From: Chloracidobacterium sp.
GTDB taxonomy: Bacteria; Acidobacteriota; Blastocatellia; Pyrinomonadales; Pyrinomonadaceae
Assembly: GCA_016715795.1 (NCBI GenBank)
Contig: JADJXP010000002.1
Span: 1,054,001-1,118,000 of the forward strand
Direction of reading: 5' to 3'
Length of the DNA stretch: 64,000 bases
This document shows positions 23,230 through 31,656 of this stretch, in pieces; position 1 is the first letter of the stretch, and each line of letters opens with the position of its first letter. The position numbers and the translations under genes were made by a program. Under the pieces are notes generated by a model. That model did no database searches, was not told the origin of the DNA, and saw only the letters and a program-made list of their open reading frames with translations.

Positions 23230-24472
23230 TCCTGTCAGCCGCTACGATCAATCCGATCAGCACCCACAGATGGCGGGCATTTTCGAACGAACCCGCGAAA
23301 CCCTGGATAAGAAAGCACGAAACGAACGCGATACCCATCGTGAGCCGTAACGACGACATCCGGTCCGTAAGAGCGAATTGCGTCCGCCGCATCACCGCGA
23401 CGACGACAGCCGCCAACGTACCGAGTCCGATCACGCCGGCCTGTGCCGCAACGTTCAGCGCGACATTGTGAGCGTCAGTGATAAGGGTCCATCCGCCCGC
23501 GGGAACCCGATAGGGAAGATCCACAACCGGCAGTCCCAGGCCCACACCGAATAATGGGTGATCCGCGATTGTTCCCAACGCCTGCTGCCAAACCAACAGC
23601 CGCGCGGTCGGTGTGATGTCATATCCCGCGAATGAGAAATACACCGGCCCGGCCGAACCGAACGGTGTCAGCGACGAGATGATGACGAATGCCGCGAGCA
23701 TTCCAGACACACCGACGAGTGCAAGTCTGGATAACGAGCTTTTGCTCGAACCTCGCGTCGCACAATAGAACCATAGCCCGACCGCCGCCAGAACACCGCC
23801 GATTCCCGGCGTGAGCGTGAAGAAGATAGCAATCGAAAACAGCGCGAGCAGAAAATAGAATAGCCCTTTGCCTACCGACCCGTTTCGCCAAAACGCGAGC
23901 AGCAACATCAGCCCGACGGCAAGGTAATTGCAAAGCATCGCCGGATACTCGAACGTGCCCTGAATCCGGGGATAGTTGCCCGGCGGGAGCGTGCCGTAAT
24001 GATGCATAGCGAAGGCCGTCAATGCGTTCTGCCAGCCGGCAAAGAACGAAGCTGCCGTCAATGCCGTGACGGCGGCCGCGACCGACGCGGCAGCGACCCA
24101 CACAGCGAGCGTCCGGATCAGCATCCGCTCGTCGCGGACGATATTGATGGTAAGGGCCGCAAGAGCGATCAGGTAGAGTTCCGCCGGTAGCCGTCTAAGG
24201 CTCTTACCGACATCGATCGAGAATAGTGCCGAGAGCGTCAGGGCCAGACCGTACAGGCCGAGCCAGAGATAGATGCTGTCCACCTCAAGTTCAGCCCGGC
24301 GAAACGCCACCGAGACGGCAAATAGGCCGAGACATACAAGGAAGATTAGGTCCGTCGGCACAGCTGCACTGCCCAGCACTATGAGAGTCGGCCGCATGAA
24401 CGCGAGTGAAAAGACTAGGACAAGAAATGTCCATTCGACGATGGCCGTTAGGGTCGAGCTGTCATTTTTCAT
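23189..24472 (-). CDS. O-antigen ligase/polymerase-family membrane protein
   Basis: The 427-aa protein has about ten to twelve membrane segments and the Wzy_C/RfaL pattern: a large periplasmic loop before the last helices containing ARLLVWQQALGTIADHPLFG VGLG with the nearby His and Arg residues typical of O-antigen ligases. It would join polysaccharide chains to a lipid or polymerise them at the periplasmic face. The start overlaps the stop of the YihY gene by 4 nt, so the two are one operon. Its last 41 nt overlap the kinase gene tail to tail. Confidence 0.75.
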   Translation of the reverse strand: MKNDSSTLTAIVEWTFLVLVFSLAFMRPTLIVLGSAAVPTDLIFLVCLGLFAVSVAFRRAELEVDSIYLWLGLYGLALTLSALFSIDVGKSLRRLPAELYLIALAALTINIVRDERMLIRTLAVWVAAASVAAAVTALTAASFFAGWQNALTAFAMHHYGTLPPGNYPRIQGTFEYPAMLCNYLAVGLMLLLAFWRNGSVGKGLFYFLLALFSIAIFFTLTPGIGGVLAAVGLWFYCATRGSSKSSLSRLALVGVSGMLAAFVIISSLTPFGSAGPVYFSFAGYDITPTARLLVWQQALGTIADHPLFGVGLGLPVVDLPYRVPAGGWTLITDAHNVALNVAAQAGVIGLGTLAAVVVAVMRRTQFALTDRMSSLRLTMGIAFVSCFLIQGFAGSFENARHLWVLIGLIVAADRINQTKPQTEELHA

Positions 24473-25332
24473 TCGCCGGTGACGTCCATCGGAGCGGCGC
24501 GCATCTCATGCAGCATGGCATTGATAACGCCGCCGATCATCAGCGCCAGAGCCGTAAGATAAAGCCAGAGCATCATTATCATCACAGCCCCGAGCGAGCC
24601 ATAAGCTTTGTTATACGAGTTGAAGTAGCCCAGGTATGTCCGAAATGCTGTGGTGAGCAATATCCACAGGACGATGGCCACGAGCGAGCCCGGAGTGATC
24701 CATATCCACCGAAACCGCCCGAAGGCCGGCAGCAGATTGTAGATCACCTCACACGCAGCCAGCATCACCACAAAGGTCGAGATCCATTGGATAATGATCA
24801 GCAATAATGGCGAGGTGACCTCAAAACCCACGGCGGCAGTCGAGTACTGCACGAGCTGCCAGCCATAGAAGACGATAGCGAGCACCGCCATGGTCAGCCC
24901 GCAGACGATGAGCGTCAGGGCAAGCGATTGGAGCTTTGTCCACCAGAAACGTCGCTGATCGACAAATCCGTACACGGCATTCAAGGCGTTCCGAATTGCA
25001 TCAACGCCCGCCGATGCGGACCAGAGCGTTACCACGAGGCCGAGCGTCAGCTTGCCGCCCGTGCTGTTGGCGACGATCTCATCGACGGTTTTCCTCACGA
25101 GGTCGAACGCCGTTACGGGCATTATCTGCTTCAAATACGTGAACAGTTCGTTCCGCAGCCCGTCGGACGATTCCAGTAGCAGGCCAAACAGAGAAACCAG
25201 GAAATATAACAGCGGGAACAACGCAAACGAGAAATAGAATGCCACCTGCGCCGCCCGGCTGAAGATATCCGCGTCAAACGACACATCATACAGCCGCGAG
25301 AAGAAGCGCTTCCATTCAAAGTTCGCTGTCAT
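24469..25332 (-). CDS. YihY/BrkB-family inner membrane protein
   Basis: The 287-aa protein has six hydrophobic segments and the YihY/BrkB pattern throughout (AAQVAFYFSFALFPLLYFLV, LGLVVTLWSASAGVDAIRNA, WITPGSLVAIVLWILLTTAF, YGSLGAVMIMMLWLYLTALA). The family was once annotated as ribonuclease BN; that activity belongs to a different protein, and the true role is unknown. It is the first gene of a pair with the O-antigen ligase-like gene, and the 5' side is a CTCTGCG hairpin element. Confidence 0.85.
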   Translation of the reverse strand: MTANFEWKRFFSRLYDVSFDADIFSRAAQVAFYFSFALFPLLYFLVSLFGLLLESSDGLRNELFTYLKQIMPVTAFDLVRKTVDEIVANSTGGKLTLGLVVTLWSASAGVDAIRNALNAVYGFVDQRRFWWTKLQSLALTLIVCGLTMAVLAIVFYGWQLVQYSTAAVGFEVTSPLLLIIIQWISTFVVMLAACEVIYNLLPAFGRFRWIWITPGSLVAIVLWILLTTAFRTYLGYFNSYNKAYGSLGAVMIMMLWLYLTALALMIGGVINAMLHEMRAAPMDVTGE

Positions 25333-25343
25333 CGAATAACTAG

Positions 25344-25454
25344 GTTCTCTTCTCTCCGTTCTCTGCGAAAATCTCTGCGTCCTCTGCGTGGAACCCAGCT
25401 TTCATAAGATTCCACGCGGAGAAACGCTGAGGAAGAGACGCCGAGGCCGCGGAG
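25344..25454. repeat. CTCTGCG hairpin repeat element, copy 1
   Basis: The left arm at 25344-25393 (TCTCTCCGTTCTCTGCG, CTCTGCGTGGAA) and the right arm at 25410-25454 (TTCCACGCGGAGAAACG, GAGGCCGCGGAG) are imperfect reverse complements around a 16-nt centre. It fills the spacer between alr and yihY. The same words form a second hairpin at 29085-29180. Confidence 0.75.
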
Positions 25455-25455
25455 C

Positions 25456-26583
25456 CTATCCTAAATACACACGCGGCACGCGCGGGCTGATGCCGCAGGT
25501 GATCTCGTAGGCGATCGTCCCGAGCTTGCGTGCGAGGTCGGCGGCCATCACACAAACATCGCCGTCGCCACCGATCAGAAAGACCTCGTCGCCGACGGCG
25601 GCGTCGATGTTCGTCACATCCAACAGCGTCCAGTCCATCGAAACGCGCCCAACGACAGGCGCGAATGCTCCGTTGACCACCGCTTGGCCGGCGTTCGACA
25701 TCGCACGCGGATAGCCGTCGGCGTAGCCGATGGGCACGAGCGCGATGCGCGAGGCGCGCGTCGTGATAAATGTTCGGCCATAGCCGAGGCCCTCGCCTGC
25801 GGGCACATCCTTGATATGAGCGATGCGCGAGCGCAGTGACATCACAGGTCGTAGCTCAGGCCCATCGGCCGACTCAGGCAAAATGTCAGACAGCAATCCA
25901 TACAGCGCTCCGCCGAGACGCACCATTCCGCGTCGCGAACCGTCGCAGCGGATCGAGCCGGGCGAATTGGCTATGTCAAAGACGGTCGGCGAATGGCCTG
26001 CTTGCTCAAACGCTCTGCACGCCGCGTCGAACCGCTCGATCTGTCCCGCCGTAAACTCATCCTGTGCCGGATCGTCAGCCGATGCAAAGTGGCTCCTTAC
26101 GCCAACGACGCTGAGGTTCGCAAACTCGCGCAAACCAGCCGCAAATTCTCCGGCCCGCGGCCATCTCACGCCGACTCGGCCCATGCCGGTGTCGATCTTC
26201 ACGTGAATATCGACGTTTTTATCGACGATGAACTCCGACAACCGCCGCGCGGTATCTAGGCTAAAGATGACCGGTGTAAGGTTGTGCTCGACGATGAGCG
26301 ATTCCTGCCCCGGCCAGAATGAACCGAGACACAGTATCGGCCGCGTGACGCCGGCGCGGCGCAGCTCGACACCTTCTTCCGGTATTGCGACGCCGAACCA
26401 ATCGACACCTTCCTTTTCCAGCCGCAGCGCGCAGCGAGCGGCTCCATGGCCGTATGCGTCGGCCTTGACGACGGCCATGTATTCGACGTCCTCGCCTATG
26501 AACTGTTTGGACGAATGAAAGTTGAACGCGAGCGCGTCGAGGTCGATGTAGGTTGCGGTTGGACGTTTGGGCAGGTCGGCCAT
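25456..26583 (-). CDS. alr: Alanine racemase
   Basis: This PLP enzyme makes D-alanine for peptidoglycan. The 375-aa protein has the PLP lysine motif AVVKADAYGHGA near residue 40, the barrel segments HVKIDTGMGRVGVRW and VRLGGALYGL, and the C-terminal catalytic Tyr and substrate region (GLGYGRTF, IGYADGYPRA, GRVSMDWTLLDVT). Length is standard. ATG 26583 is followed at once by the family's usual RPTATYIDLDALAFN start. It lies between two different repeat elements and appears to be a single-gene unit. Confidence 0.95.
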   Translation of the reverse strand: MADLPKRPTATYIDLDALAFNFHSSKQFIGEDVEYMAVVKADAYGHGAARCALRLEKEGVDWFGVAIPEEGVELRRAGVTRPILCLGSFWPGQESLIVEHNLTPVIFSLDTARRLSEFIVDKNVDIHVKIDTGMGRVGVRWPRAGEFAAGLREFANLSVVGVRSHFASADDPAQDEFTAGQIERFDAACRAFEQAGHSPTVFDIANSPGSIRCDGSRRGMVRLGGALYGLLSDILPESADGPELRPVMSLRSRIAHIKDVPAGEGLGYGRTFITTRASRIALVPIGYADGYPRAMSNAGQAVVNGAFAPVVGRVSMDWTLLDVTNIDAAVGDEVFLIGGDGDVCVMAADLARKLGTIAYEITCGISPRVPRVYLG

Positions 26584-26604
26584 TAGATGATGAAGGTCGT
26601 GACG

Positions 26605-26806
26605 TTAAACGAATGATCGCGTAGCGATCCGGTGATTGTAGCCGTGGGTGATAACCCACGGAACTCGTCAACATGAATTGCCGTCGCGTCTGCGACGATT
26701 GAAATGCGTTCGAAAACGTCAACCGTCGCTACGCGACGGAAACCATCGTTTGTCTCTGACCGTGGGTTGAAACCCACGCCTACAATCAAACATCGCTACG
26801 CGATGA
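26605..26806. repeat. Nested palindromic (REPIN-like) repeat cluster
   Basis: Six short hairpins are arranged with mirror symmetry. H1 ATCGC-GTA-GCGAT (26616-26628) mirrors H6 CATCGC-TAC-GCGATG (26791-26805). H2 CCGTGGGT...ACCCACGG (26642-26661) mirrors H5 CGTGGGTT-GA-AACCCACG (26761-26778). H3 CGTCGC...GCGACG (26682-26697) mirrors H4 CCGTCGC-TAC-GCGACGG (26723-26739). GATTGTAG/CTACAATC connect H1-H2 and H5-H6. The structure fills the 230-bp spacer; no ORF or transposase is present. Confidence 0.85.
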
Positions 26807-26813
26807 AATCCAC

Positions 26814-28376
26814 CTACAACGGAATATTCCCGTGCTTCTTCGGCGGATTTGTGTCGCGTTTATTCTTTAACAGCGACAACGCCCGTATCAGCTTTGGCCG
26901 CGTAGATCTCGGCTCGATCACCTCGTCGATAAAGCCGCGTTCGGCCGCGACGTATGGATTCGCGAATTTCTCGTTGAATTCACCGATGATGCGTTCGCGT
27001 TTTTCGTCGGGATTGGTCGTGTCGGCCAACTGCTTGCGGTAGAGCACGTCCACAGCGCCCTCGGCGCCCATGACGGCGATCTCGGCGGTCGGATAGGCGA
27101 AATTGATGTCCGTGCGAATGTGCTTCGAGGCCATCACGCAATACGCGCCGCCGTAGGCTTTGCGGGTGATGACGGTGATCTTTGGCACGGTCGCCTCTGC
27201 GAATGCGAACAGCAGTTTCGCTCCGTGGCGGATGATGCCGTGATGTTCCTGGCCGACGCCGGGCAAAAATCCCGGCACGTCCTCAAACGTGATCAGCGGA
27301 ATATTAAAGCAGTCGCAGAACCGCACAAACCTCGCCGCCTTGACCGAAGCGTCGATGTCGAGCACGCCGGCGAGGAACGCGGGCTGATTCGCCACGATCC
27401 CGACCGAATTGCCGCCCAAACGCGCAAATCCCACGACGATATTGGGCGCGTAATGCTCCTGCACCTCAAAGAAATAACCGTCGTCAACGACCGAGTGGAC
27501 GATATCGCGAATGTCGTAGGGTTGATTTGCGTTCTCGGGGACGATCGTGTTCAATGCCTCGTCCGTGCGATCGCTTGGGTCGCTTGTCGCCACGAACGGC
27601 GGATCATCTACGTTGTTCGAAGGGATAAACGAGAGCAATTCGCGAGTGATCTGCAGAGCGTGTTCGTCCGAATCGGCCGCAAAGTGAGCGACGCCGGACT
27701 TGGCATTGTGCGTCATCGCGCCGCCGAGCTCGTCCTTGGTCACGTCCTCGTGCGTGACGGTCTTGATCACGTCGGGGCCGGTGATGAACATATACGACGT
27801 GTCTTTGACCATCACGTTAAAGTCCGTAATGGCGGGCGAATAGACCGCGCCGCCGGCGCATGGGCCGAGGATGCACGAGATCTGCGGCACGACGCCGCTG
27901 GCGAGCGTATTTCGCAAAAAGATGTCCGCGTAGCCGCCGAGCGAGACGACGCCTTCCTGAATTCTCGCACCGCCCGAATCGTTCAGCCCGACGACGGGTG
28001 CGCCGACCTTCATCGCGAGGTCCATAACCTTGCAGATCTTCTCGGCGTGCGTCTCGCTCAATGAGCCGCCAAACACCGTAAAGTCCTGTGCAAAGACAAA
28101 CACCTCACGTCCGTCCACCAGCCCGTGGCCCGTAACGACGCCGTCGCCGGGGAACCTCTGCTCGTCAAGCCCAAAGTCCGTCGAACGGTGCACGACAAAC
28201 TTGTCAAACTCCTCAAACGACCCTTCGTCGAGAAAGAAATCGATCCGCTCGCGCGCCGTCATCTTGCCCTGCGCCTTCTGCTTCTCAACGCGCTTCGCCC
28301 CGCCACCTTCCTCAGCCGCCGCCGACCTTTCCTTAAGCTGCTCGATCTTAGATTTTGTCTTTGCCTCGGGCTTCAT
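26814..28376 (-). CDS. Acyl-CoA carboxylase carboxyltransferase subunit (propionyl/methylmalonyl-CoA type)
   Basis: The 520-aa protein is a biotin-dependent carboxyltransferase of the crotonase fold, transferring CO2 to or from an acyl-CoA. It has both halves: KMTARERIDFFLDEGSF and GGSLSETHAEKI with VGLNDSGGARIQEGV in the N-terminal half, and LPGVGQEHHGIIRHGAKLLF, RKAYGGAYCVM and MGAEGAVDVLYRK in the C-terminal half. Length and motifs fit propionyl-CoA carboxylase beta or methylmalonyl-CoA decarboxylase alpha; these cannot be told apart here and no biotin-carrier or epimerase gene is adjacent. ATG 28376 is chosen because homology begins at KPEAKTKSKIEQL; the frame is open further upstream. 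Confidence 0.88.
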   Translation of the reverse strand: MKPEAKTKSKIEQLKERSAAAEEGGGAKRVEKQKAQGKMTARERIDFFLDEGSFEEFDKFVVHRSTDFGLDEQRFPGDGVVTGHGLVDGREVFVFAQDFTVFGGSLSETHAEKICKVMDLAMKVGAPVVGLNDSGGARIQEGVVSLGGYADIFLRNTLASGVVPQISCILGPCAGGAVYSPAITDFNVMVKDTSYMFITGPDVIKTVTHEDVTKDELGGAMTHNAKSGVAHFAADSDEHALQITRELLSFIPSNNVDDPPFVATSDPSDRTDEALNTIVPENANQPYDIRDIVHSVVDDGYFFEVQEHYAPNIVVGFARLGGNSVGIVANQPAFLAGVLDIDASVKAARFVRFCDCFNIPLITFEDVPGFLPGVGQEHHGIIRHGAKLLFAFAEATVPKITVITRKAYGGAYCVMASKHIRTDINFAYPTAEIAVMGAEGAVDVLYRKQLADTTNPDEKRERIIGEFNEKFANPYVAAERGFIDEVIEPRSTRPKLIRALSLLKNKRDTNPPKKHGNIPL

Positions 28377-28438
28377 CCCGCATAAGTGTAGCGATTTTAT
28401 CCTTGTTTTGAAAGCATAAGGGCGCGATGGAAGACCAC

Positions 28439-28467
28439 TTGCAAATGATAACGCCAAGCGTTATCAT
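28439..28467 (+). promoter_or_regulatory. Promoter with embedded operator for higBA
   Basis: TTGCAA (28439-28444) and TATCAT (28462-28467) are 17 nt apart. The perfect inverted repeat GATAACGC-CAA-GCGTTATC spans 28447-28465 and overlaps the -10 box, as expected for HigA autorepression. The predicted transcription start coincides with the higB GTG, so the mRNA could be leaderless. Confidence 0.6.
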
Positions 28468-28473
28468 CGGCTT

Positions 28474-28754
28474 GTGATAATCAGTTTCCGAGATAAGGAA
28501 GCCGAGAAACTGTTTCGCCGCGAAGGTCGCGACGACTGCCTGGCGACATCCAAGCTATCGCGCGCCGGAAACTTGAAATATTGAACGCCGCGAGTTCGTT
28601 AAGTGATCTACGAGTTCCGCCGTCCAATCGGTTAGAGAAACTGAAAGGCGACCGGCTCGACAGTTACAGCATCAGAATAAACGACCAATGGCGCATCTGT
28701 TTCTGCTGGGACGGCCACGATGCCGCCGAGGTCGAGATAGTTGATTATCACTAG
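28474..28754 (+). pseudogene. higB: HigB-type RNase toxin gene with a one-base frameshift
   Basis: HigB is a ribosome-dependent RelE-fold mRNase. From GTG 28474 the frame gives VIISFRDKEAEKLFRREG, the HigB N-terminus, then drifts and stops at TGA about 108 nt in. From about 28526 another frame continues the family without loss: RRLPGDIQAIARRKLEILNA, DLRVPPSNRLEKLKGDRLDS, YSIRINDQWRICF and VEIVDYH, ending at TAG 28752-28754. One missing base near GGTCGC at 28525-28530 restores a 93-aa protein of normal length. The antitoxin downstream is intact. The toxin is either inactivated, recoded, or affected by a sequence error. Confidence 0.8.
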
Positions 28755-28762
28755 GAGTTGTT

Positions 28763-29062
28763 ATGAGCCCAAAGCTAAAACCGATACATCCTGGCGAGAT
28801 ATTGCTTGAAGAGTTCCTCAAACCACTTGGCATCTCACAATACCGACTCGCGGCCGACATAAGCGTGCCCCCGCGTCGGATCAACGAGATAGTCCTCGGC
28901 AAGCGGTCGATCAGTCCCGACACCGCTCTCAGGCTGTCGCTGTACTTTGGCCTGTCTGAACAGTTTTGGATCAACCTACAGACGCGATTCGACCTCGAAA
29001 CCGAAAAAGACAAACTCAAGGGCCGACTTATCCGCGAAGTTCGTATATTGCAGCCAGCTTAA
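28763..29062 (+). CDS. higA: HigA-family antitoxin (XRE type)
   Basis: The 99-aa antitoxin starts with the family signature LKPIHPGEILLEEFLKPLGI and has an HTH at residues 18-70 (SQYRLAADISVPPRRINEIV) followed by FGLSEQFWINLQTRFDLE. It binds the operator between the -35 and -10 boxes upstream of higB and neutralises HigB. The start ATG is 8 nt after the frameshifted toxin stop, with AGGAG at 28753-28757. The reading frame is undamaged. Confidence 0.9.
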   Translation: MSPKLKPIHPGEILLEEFLKPLGISQYRLAADISVPPRRINEIVLGKRSISPDTALRLSLYFGLSEQFWINLQTRFDLETEKDKLKGRLIREVRILQPA

Positions 29063-29084
29063 GAGACCACCCACTTCCGCCGCC

Positions 29085-29180
29085 GCTCTCCGACCTCTGC
29101 GAAATTCTCTGCGTGGAATATTTGCCAAGGTTTTCTCCACGCCGAGAACGCGGAGATGAATCGCAGAGTTCGCGGAGAGG
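29085..29180. repeat. CTCTGCG hairpin repeat element, copy 2
   Basis: The left arm at 29085-29119 (CTCTCCGACCTCTGCG, TTCTCTGCGTGGA) and the right arm at 29134-29180 (CTCCACGCCGAGAACGCGG, CGCAGAGTTCGCGGAGAG) are imperfect reverse complements. It occupies most of the spacer between higA and the methyltransferase gene; otherwise 29063-29262 contains nothing recognisable. Confidence 0.75.
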
Positions 29181-29262
29181 CGAGGTCGTTAAACTAAACC
29201 ACTACCGAATGACGGCGAACGTTTGCTTCGCGGTGCAGTGTCCCGCTAACCTAGGGTCGGAA

Positions 29263-30066
29263 ATGCAACGCGAGGTGATAACCAGCAGGGACAACGCGCG
29301 GCTCGTCAACGCACGGAAGGTGCGGGACGGGCGAGTGCGGGATTCGATCTTTGTCGAGGGCCGCAGGCTGGCGGGCGAAGCGGTGCGTTCGGGCGTGGCG
29401 ATCGAGGAATGTCTGATCGCGGAATCGTTCGCGGACAGGGAACTGATCGATGCGGCGGCCGCGCGGTGTGAGGTGAGCGTCGTGGCGGACCGGCTGTTTG
29501 CGTCGGTCGCCGACACTGACACTCCGCAGGGCATCGTGCTGATCGCACGGCGGCCTGTGAATACGCCGGACGATGTGGCCGCGCGTGTCGCCTCAGCGGC
29601 GGCGCCGGTCGTGGTGTTCCTGAAAGAGGCGAATAACCCCGCGAATCTCGGTGCGATATTTCGCACGGCCGAGGCCGCAGGCGTGGCGGGCGTGATCGTG
29701 TCGAGCGGTTCGGCGGACGCGTATTCGCCAAAAGCGTTGAGAGGAGCAATGGGCGCGAACCTCAGGCTGCCGATAGTCGAGGGCGTGGCGTTTGACGAGG
29801 CGTTAGCGTGGGCACGCGAGAAGGGCCTTTTGCCAACGGCGACTATGGCTGGTGCTTCGGCGAGCTATGTCGATCTCGACTGGCAGCGGCCACGAATGCT
29901 GGTGCTCGGATCAGAGGCACACGGCCTGAGCGACGAGGAACTGGCGGCGGTGGATGAAACCGTTTCGATACCGCTCGCGAACGACGTCGAAAGCCTCAAT
30001 CTGGGCGTAGCTGCGGGCATTTTGATGTTTGAGGCGAGGCGGCAGTGTGGGATCTGCGCGGAGTAA
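29263..30066 (+). CDS. SpoU/TrmH-family RNA 2'-O-methyltransferase
   Basis: This SPOUT-fold enzyme methylates ribose in rRNA or tRNA with S-adenosylmethionine. The 267-aa protein has the N-terminal substrate-binding domain (ITSRDNARLVNARKVRDG, FVEGRRLAGEAV) and the knotted C-terminal domain with its three motifs: NPANLGAIFRTAEAAG, VLGSEAHGLSDEEL and SIPLANDVESLNLGVAAGIL. It most resembles RlmB/TsnR-like 23S rRNA enzymes; the target cannot be assigned. ATG 29263 matches the family N-terminus; the upstream open frame crosses the repeat element and is not expected to be translated. Confidence 0.88.
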   Translation: MQREVITSRDNARLVNARKVRDGRVRDSIFVEGRRLAGEAVRSGVAIEECLIAESFADRELIDAAAARCEVSVVADRLFASVADTDTPQGIVLIARRPVNTPDDVAARVASAAAPVVVFLKEANNPANLGAIFRTAEAAGVAGVIVSSGSADAYSPKALRGAMGANLRLPIVEGVAFDEALAWAREKGLLPTATMAGASASYVDLDWQRPRMLVLGSEAHGLSDEELAAVDETVSIPLANDVESLNLGVAAGILMFEARRQCGICAE

Positions 30067-30096
30067 CAACGTATCAACTTCAGATCTGTTGCCGGA

Positions 30097-31650
30097 CTAG
30101 CGGAGCGGTGTAACGGAGCTGATGTTTGCAGGTTCCACACGCTTAGTGACCTTATCCAGTTCGCTGCGAAGGATGGTATGGCCGGTTGTGTTATTCAGAG
30201 CGGCCATCGCAATAGCGATCTCGATCTCCAGCGTTCTGGCATTGTTTGGGTCGAATGCGTCCGGTTGTCCAGATGCGAGTAATGCCTTGGCTTTGTCGAA
30301 AGCATTTTTTGCTTCGACATATTGATTGAGAAGCACTCGAGCCCTCCCGACAAGGAAATAATCTTCCGCAGTTTGCGGATCAGCACCAAATCCGGCGAGG
30401 GCGGCAGCCGGCGTTCGATCCACCGTGCGGCGATTCTCTTCGAAGGCCGTGAGGGGAGCATTGCCTGAGCGCATCTCTGTCGGCATCGTCGGCGTTTCCG
30501 CCTGTCGGGCCTTCAGCACGAGGTACGACGCAGCACCTCCGATCACGACGCCCAAGGCCAGCATCACGATGCCGATCAGCACCTTGCCGCCGGCTGATGA
30601 CGCGGATGGGCTCGATCTGGCGACACCGATATCTTCGGGTTCGTGCCTGAACGACGGAACTGTCGGCGGTACGTCGGCTTTTATCGCCGGCGCCGCGGCT
30701 GTCACGGCTGCCTTTTCTTCAGGTGTAAGCGAGATAGTCTCATGTTCGGCTTCATCAAGATCCTCGGTCGTTGCCTGCGCTGCGAGTCGGCCCGTTTCGA
30801 TCTCCAGAACTTGGTCATCCGCCGCAGGAGCAGGCTTTCGCGCGGTCGCAGCCGTCGGTGTTTCTGCCGGCTCGGGTGAATCAGGGCTTGCCGTATCGAT
30901 CTCGCCTACTTGGGCAGCGAGGCGGATCACGACGGCAGTCAGGTTGTCCTCAGCCCCGCGTTCGAAGCAGAGCTCCTTTAGGTACTCGCATACGTCCTCG
31001 GGCGTGCCGCCAAACGTCAGCACACCCTTGATCTCCTGATCGTTGACGTGCCGCGTGATGCCGTCAGAGCAGAGAAGGAATGCGTTGCCCGGCTCGACCA
31101 TGATCGTCTTGAGGTCCGGTTCGACCGTCGATTCGGCACCGAGTGCGCGGCTGATGATGTTGCGGCTCGGATGGTTCTCGGCCTGTTCCTCGGTCATCCG
31201 CCCGGCTCGCACCTCCTCGGCGACCATCGAATGGTCCTCAGTCTCTCGGTGCAGTTCACCGTCACGATCGAGCCTGTAAACACGCGAATCGCCGACGTGG
31301 CCGATAGTTGCGATGTTGCCGTTCAGGTGGACGGCGACTACTGTCGTCGCCATGCTCGAGAGCTGGGGCAGCTCCTGGGCCATATCGTGGATGGCAGTGT
31401 TGGCACGTTCGATGGCGGCCCGCATCACGGTCTCGGCATCGCCATTACCGGCATTTGCAAATGCCTCGCCCAGAATGTCCATCGCCATCTGCGACGCCAC
31501 CTCGCCGGCCTGAGCTCCGCCAACGCCGTCAGCTACGGCAAAGATGCCGCGCTGGGCGAGTTCAAGGTACGAATCCTCATTGTGCGGCCGCTTCTTGCTT
31601 AGGCCGCGGTCCGACACTGAGGCCGATGAGATGTGGACGACTGTGTCCAT
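30097..31650 (-). CDS. PP2C-type Ser/Thr protein phosphatase with membrane anchor
   Basis: It removes phosphate from Ser/Thr-kinase targets. The 517-aa protein has a PP2C domain at residues 1-243 with the metal-binding Asp motifs NEDSY, AVADGVGG (Asp41), TTVVAVHL, HVGDSRVYRL, LLCSDGITRHV and GAEDNLTAVVI. An acidic linker follows, then one membrane helix at about 356-380 (KVLIGIVMLALGVVIGGAAS) and a C-terminal outer part that may hold a TPR-like repeat (AEDYFLVGRARVLLNQYVEA). It is the last gene of the FHA-PBP-RodA operon, matching PstP in Actinobacteria. Confidence 0.9.
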   Translation of the reverse strand: MDTVVHISSASVSDRGLSKKRPHNEDSYLELAQRGIFAVADGVGGAQAGEVASQMAMDILGEAFANAGNGDAETVMRAAIERANTAIHDMAQELPQLSSMATTVVAVHLNGNIATIGHVGDSRVYRLDRDGELHRETEDHSMVAEEVRAGRMTEEQAENHPSRNIISRALGAESTVEPDLKTIMVEPGNAFLLCSDGITRHVNDQEIKGVLTFGGTPEDVCEYLKELCFERGAEDNLTAVVIRLAAQVGEIDTASPDSPEPAETPTAATARKPAPAADDQVLEIETGRLAAQATTEDLDEAEHETISLTPEEKAAVTAAAPAIKADVPPTVPSFRHEPEDIGVARSSPSASSAGGKVLIGIVMLALGVVIGGAASYLVLKARQAETPTMPTEMRSGNAPLTAFEENRRTVDRTPAAALAGFGADPQTAEDYFLVGRARVLLNQYVEAKNAFDKAKALLASGQPDAFDPNNARTLEIEIAIAMAALNNTTGHTILRSELDKVTKRVEPANISSVTPLR

Positions 31651-31656
31651 AGATGA

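Noticed and set aside
26605..26806. CRISPR array suspected from the repeated short hairpins
   Set aside because: Repeats are mirror-image hairpins of different sequence, not direct repeats with regular spacers, and no cas genes are present.
28966..29262. Long N-terminal extension of the SpoU methyltransferase
   Set aside because: It would overlap higA, cross a repeat element and lies upstream of the family N-terminus at MQREVITSRDN.
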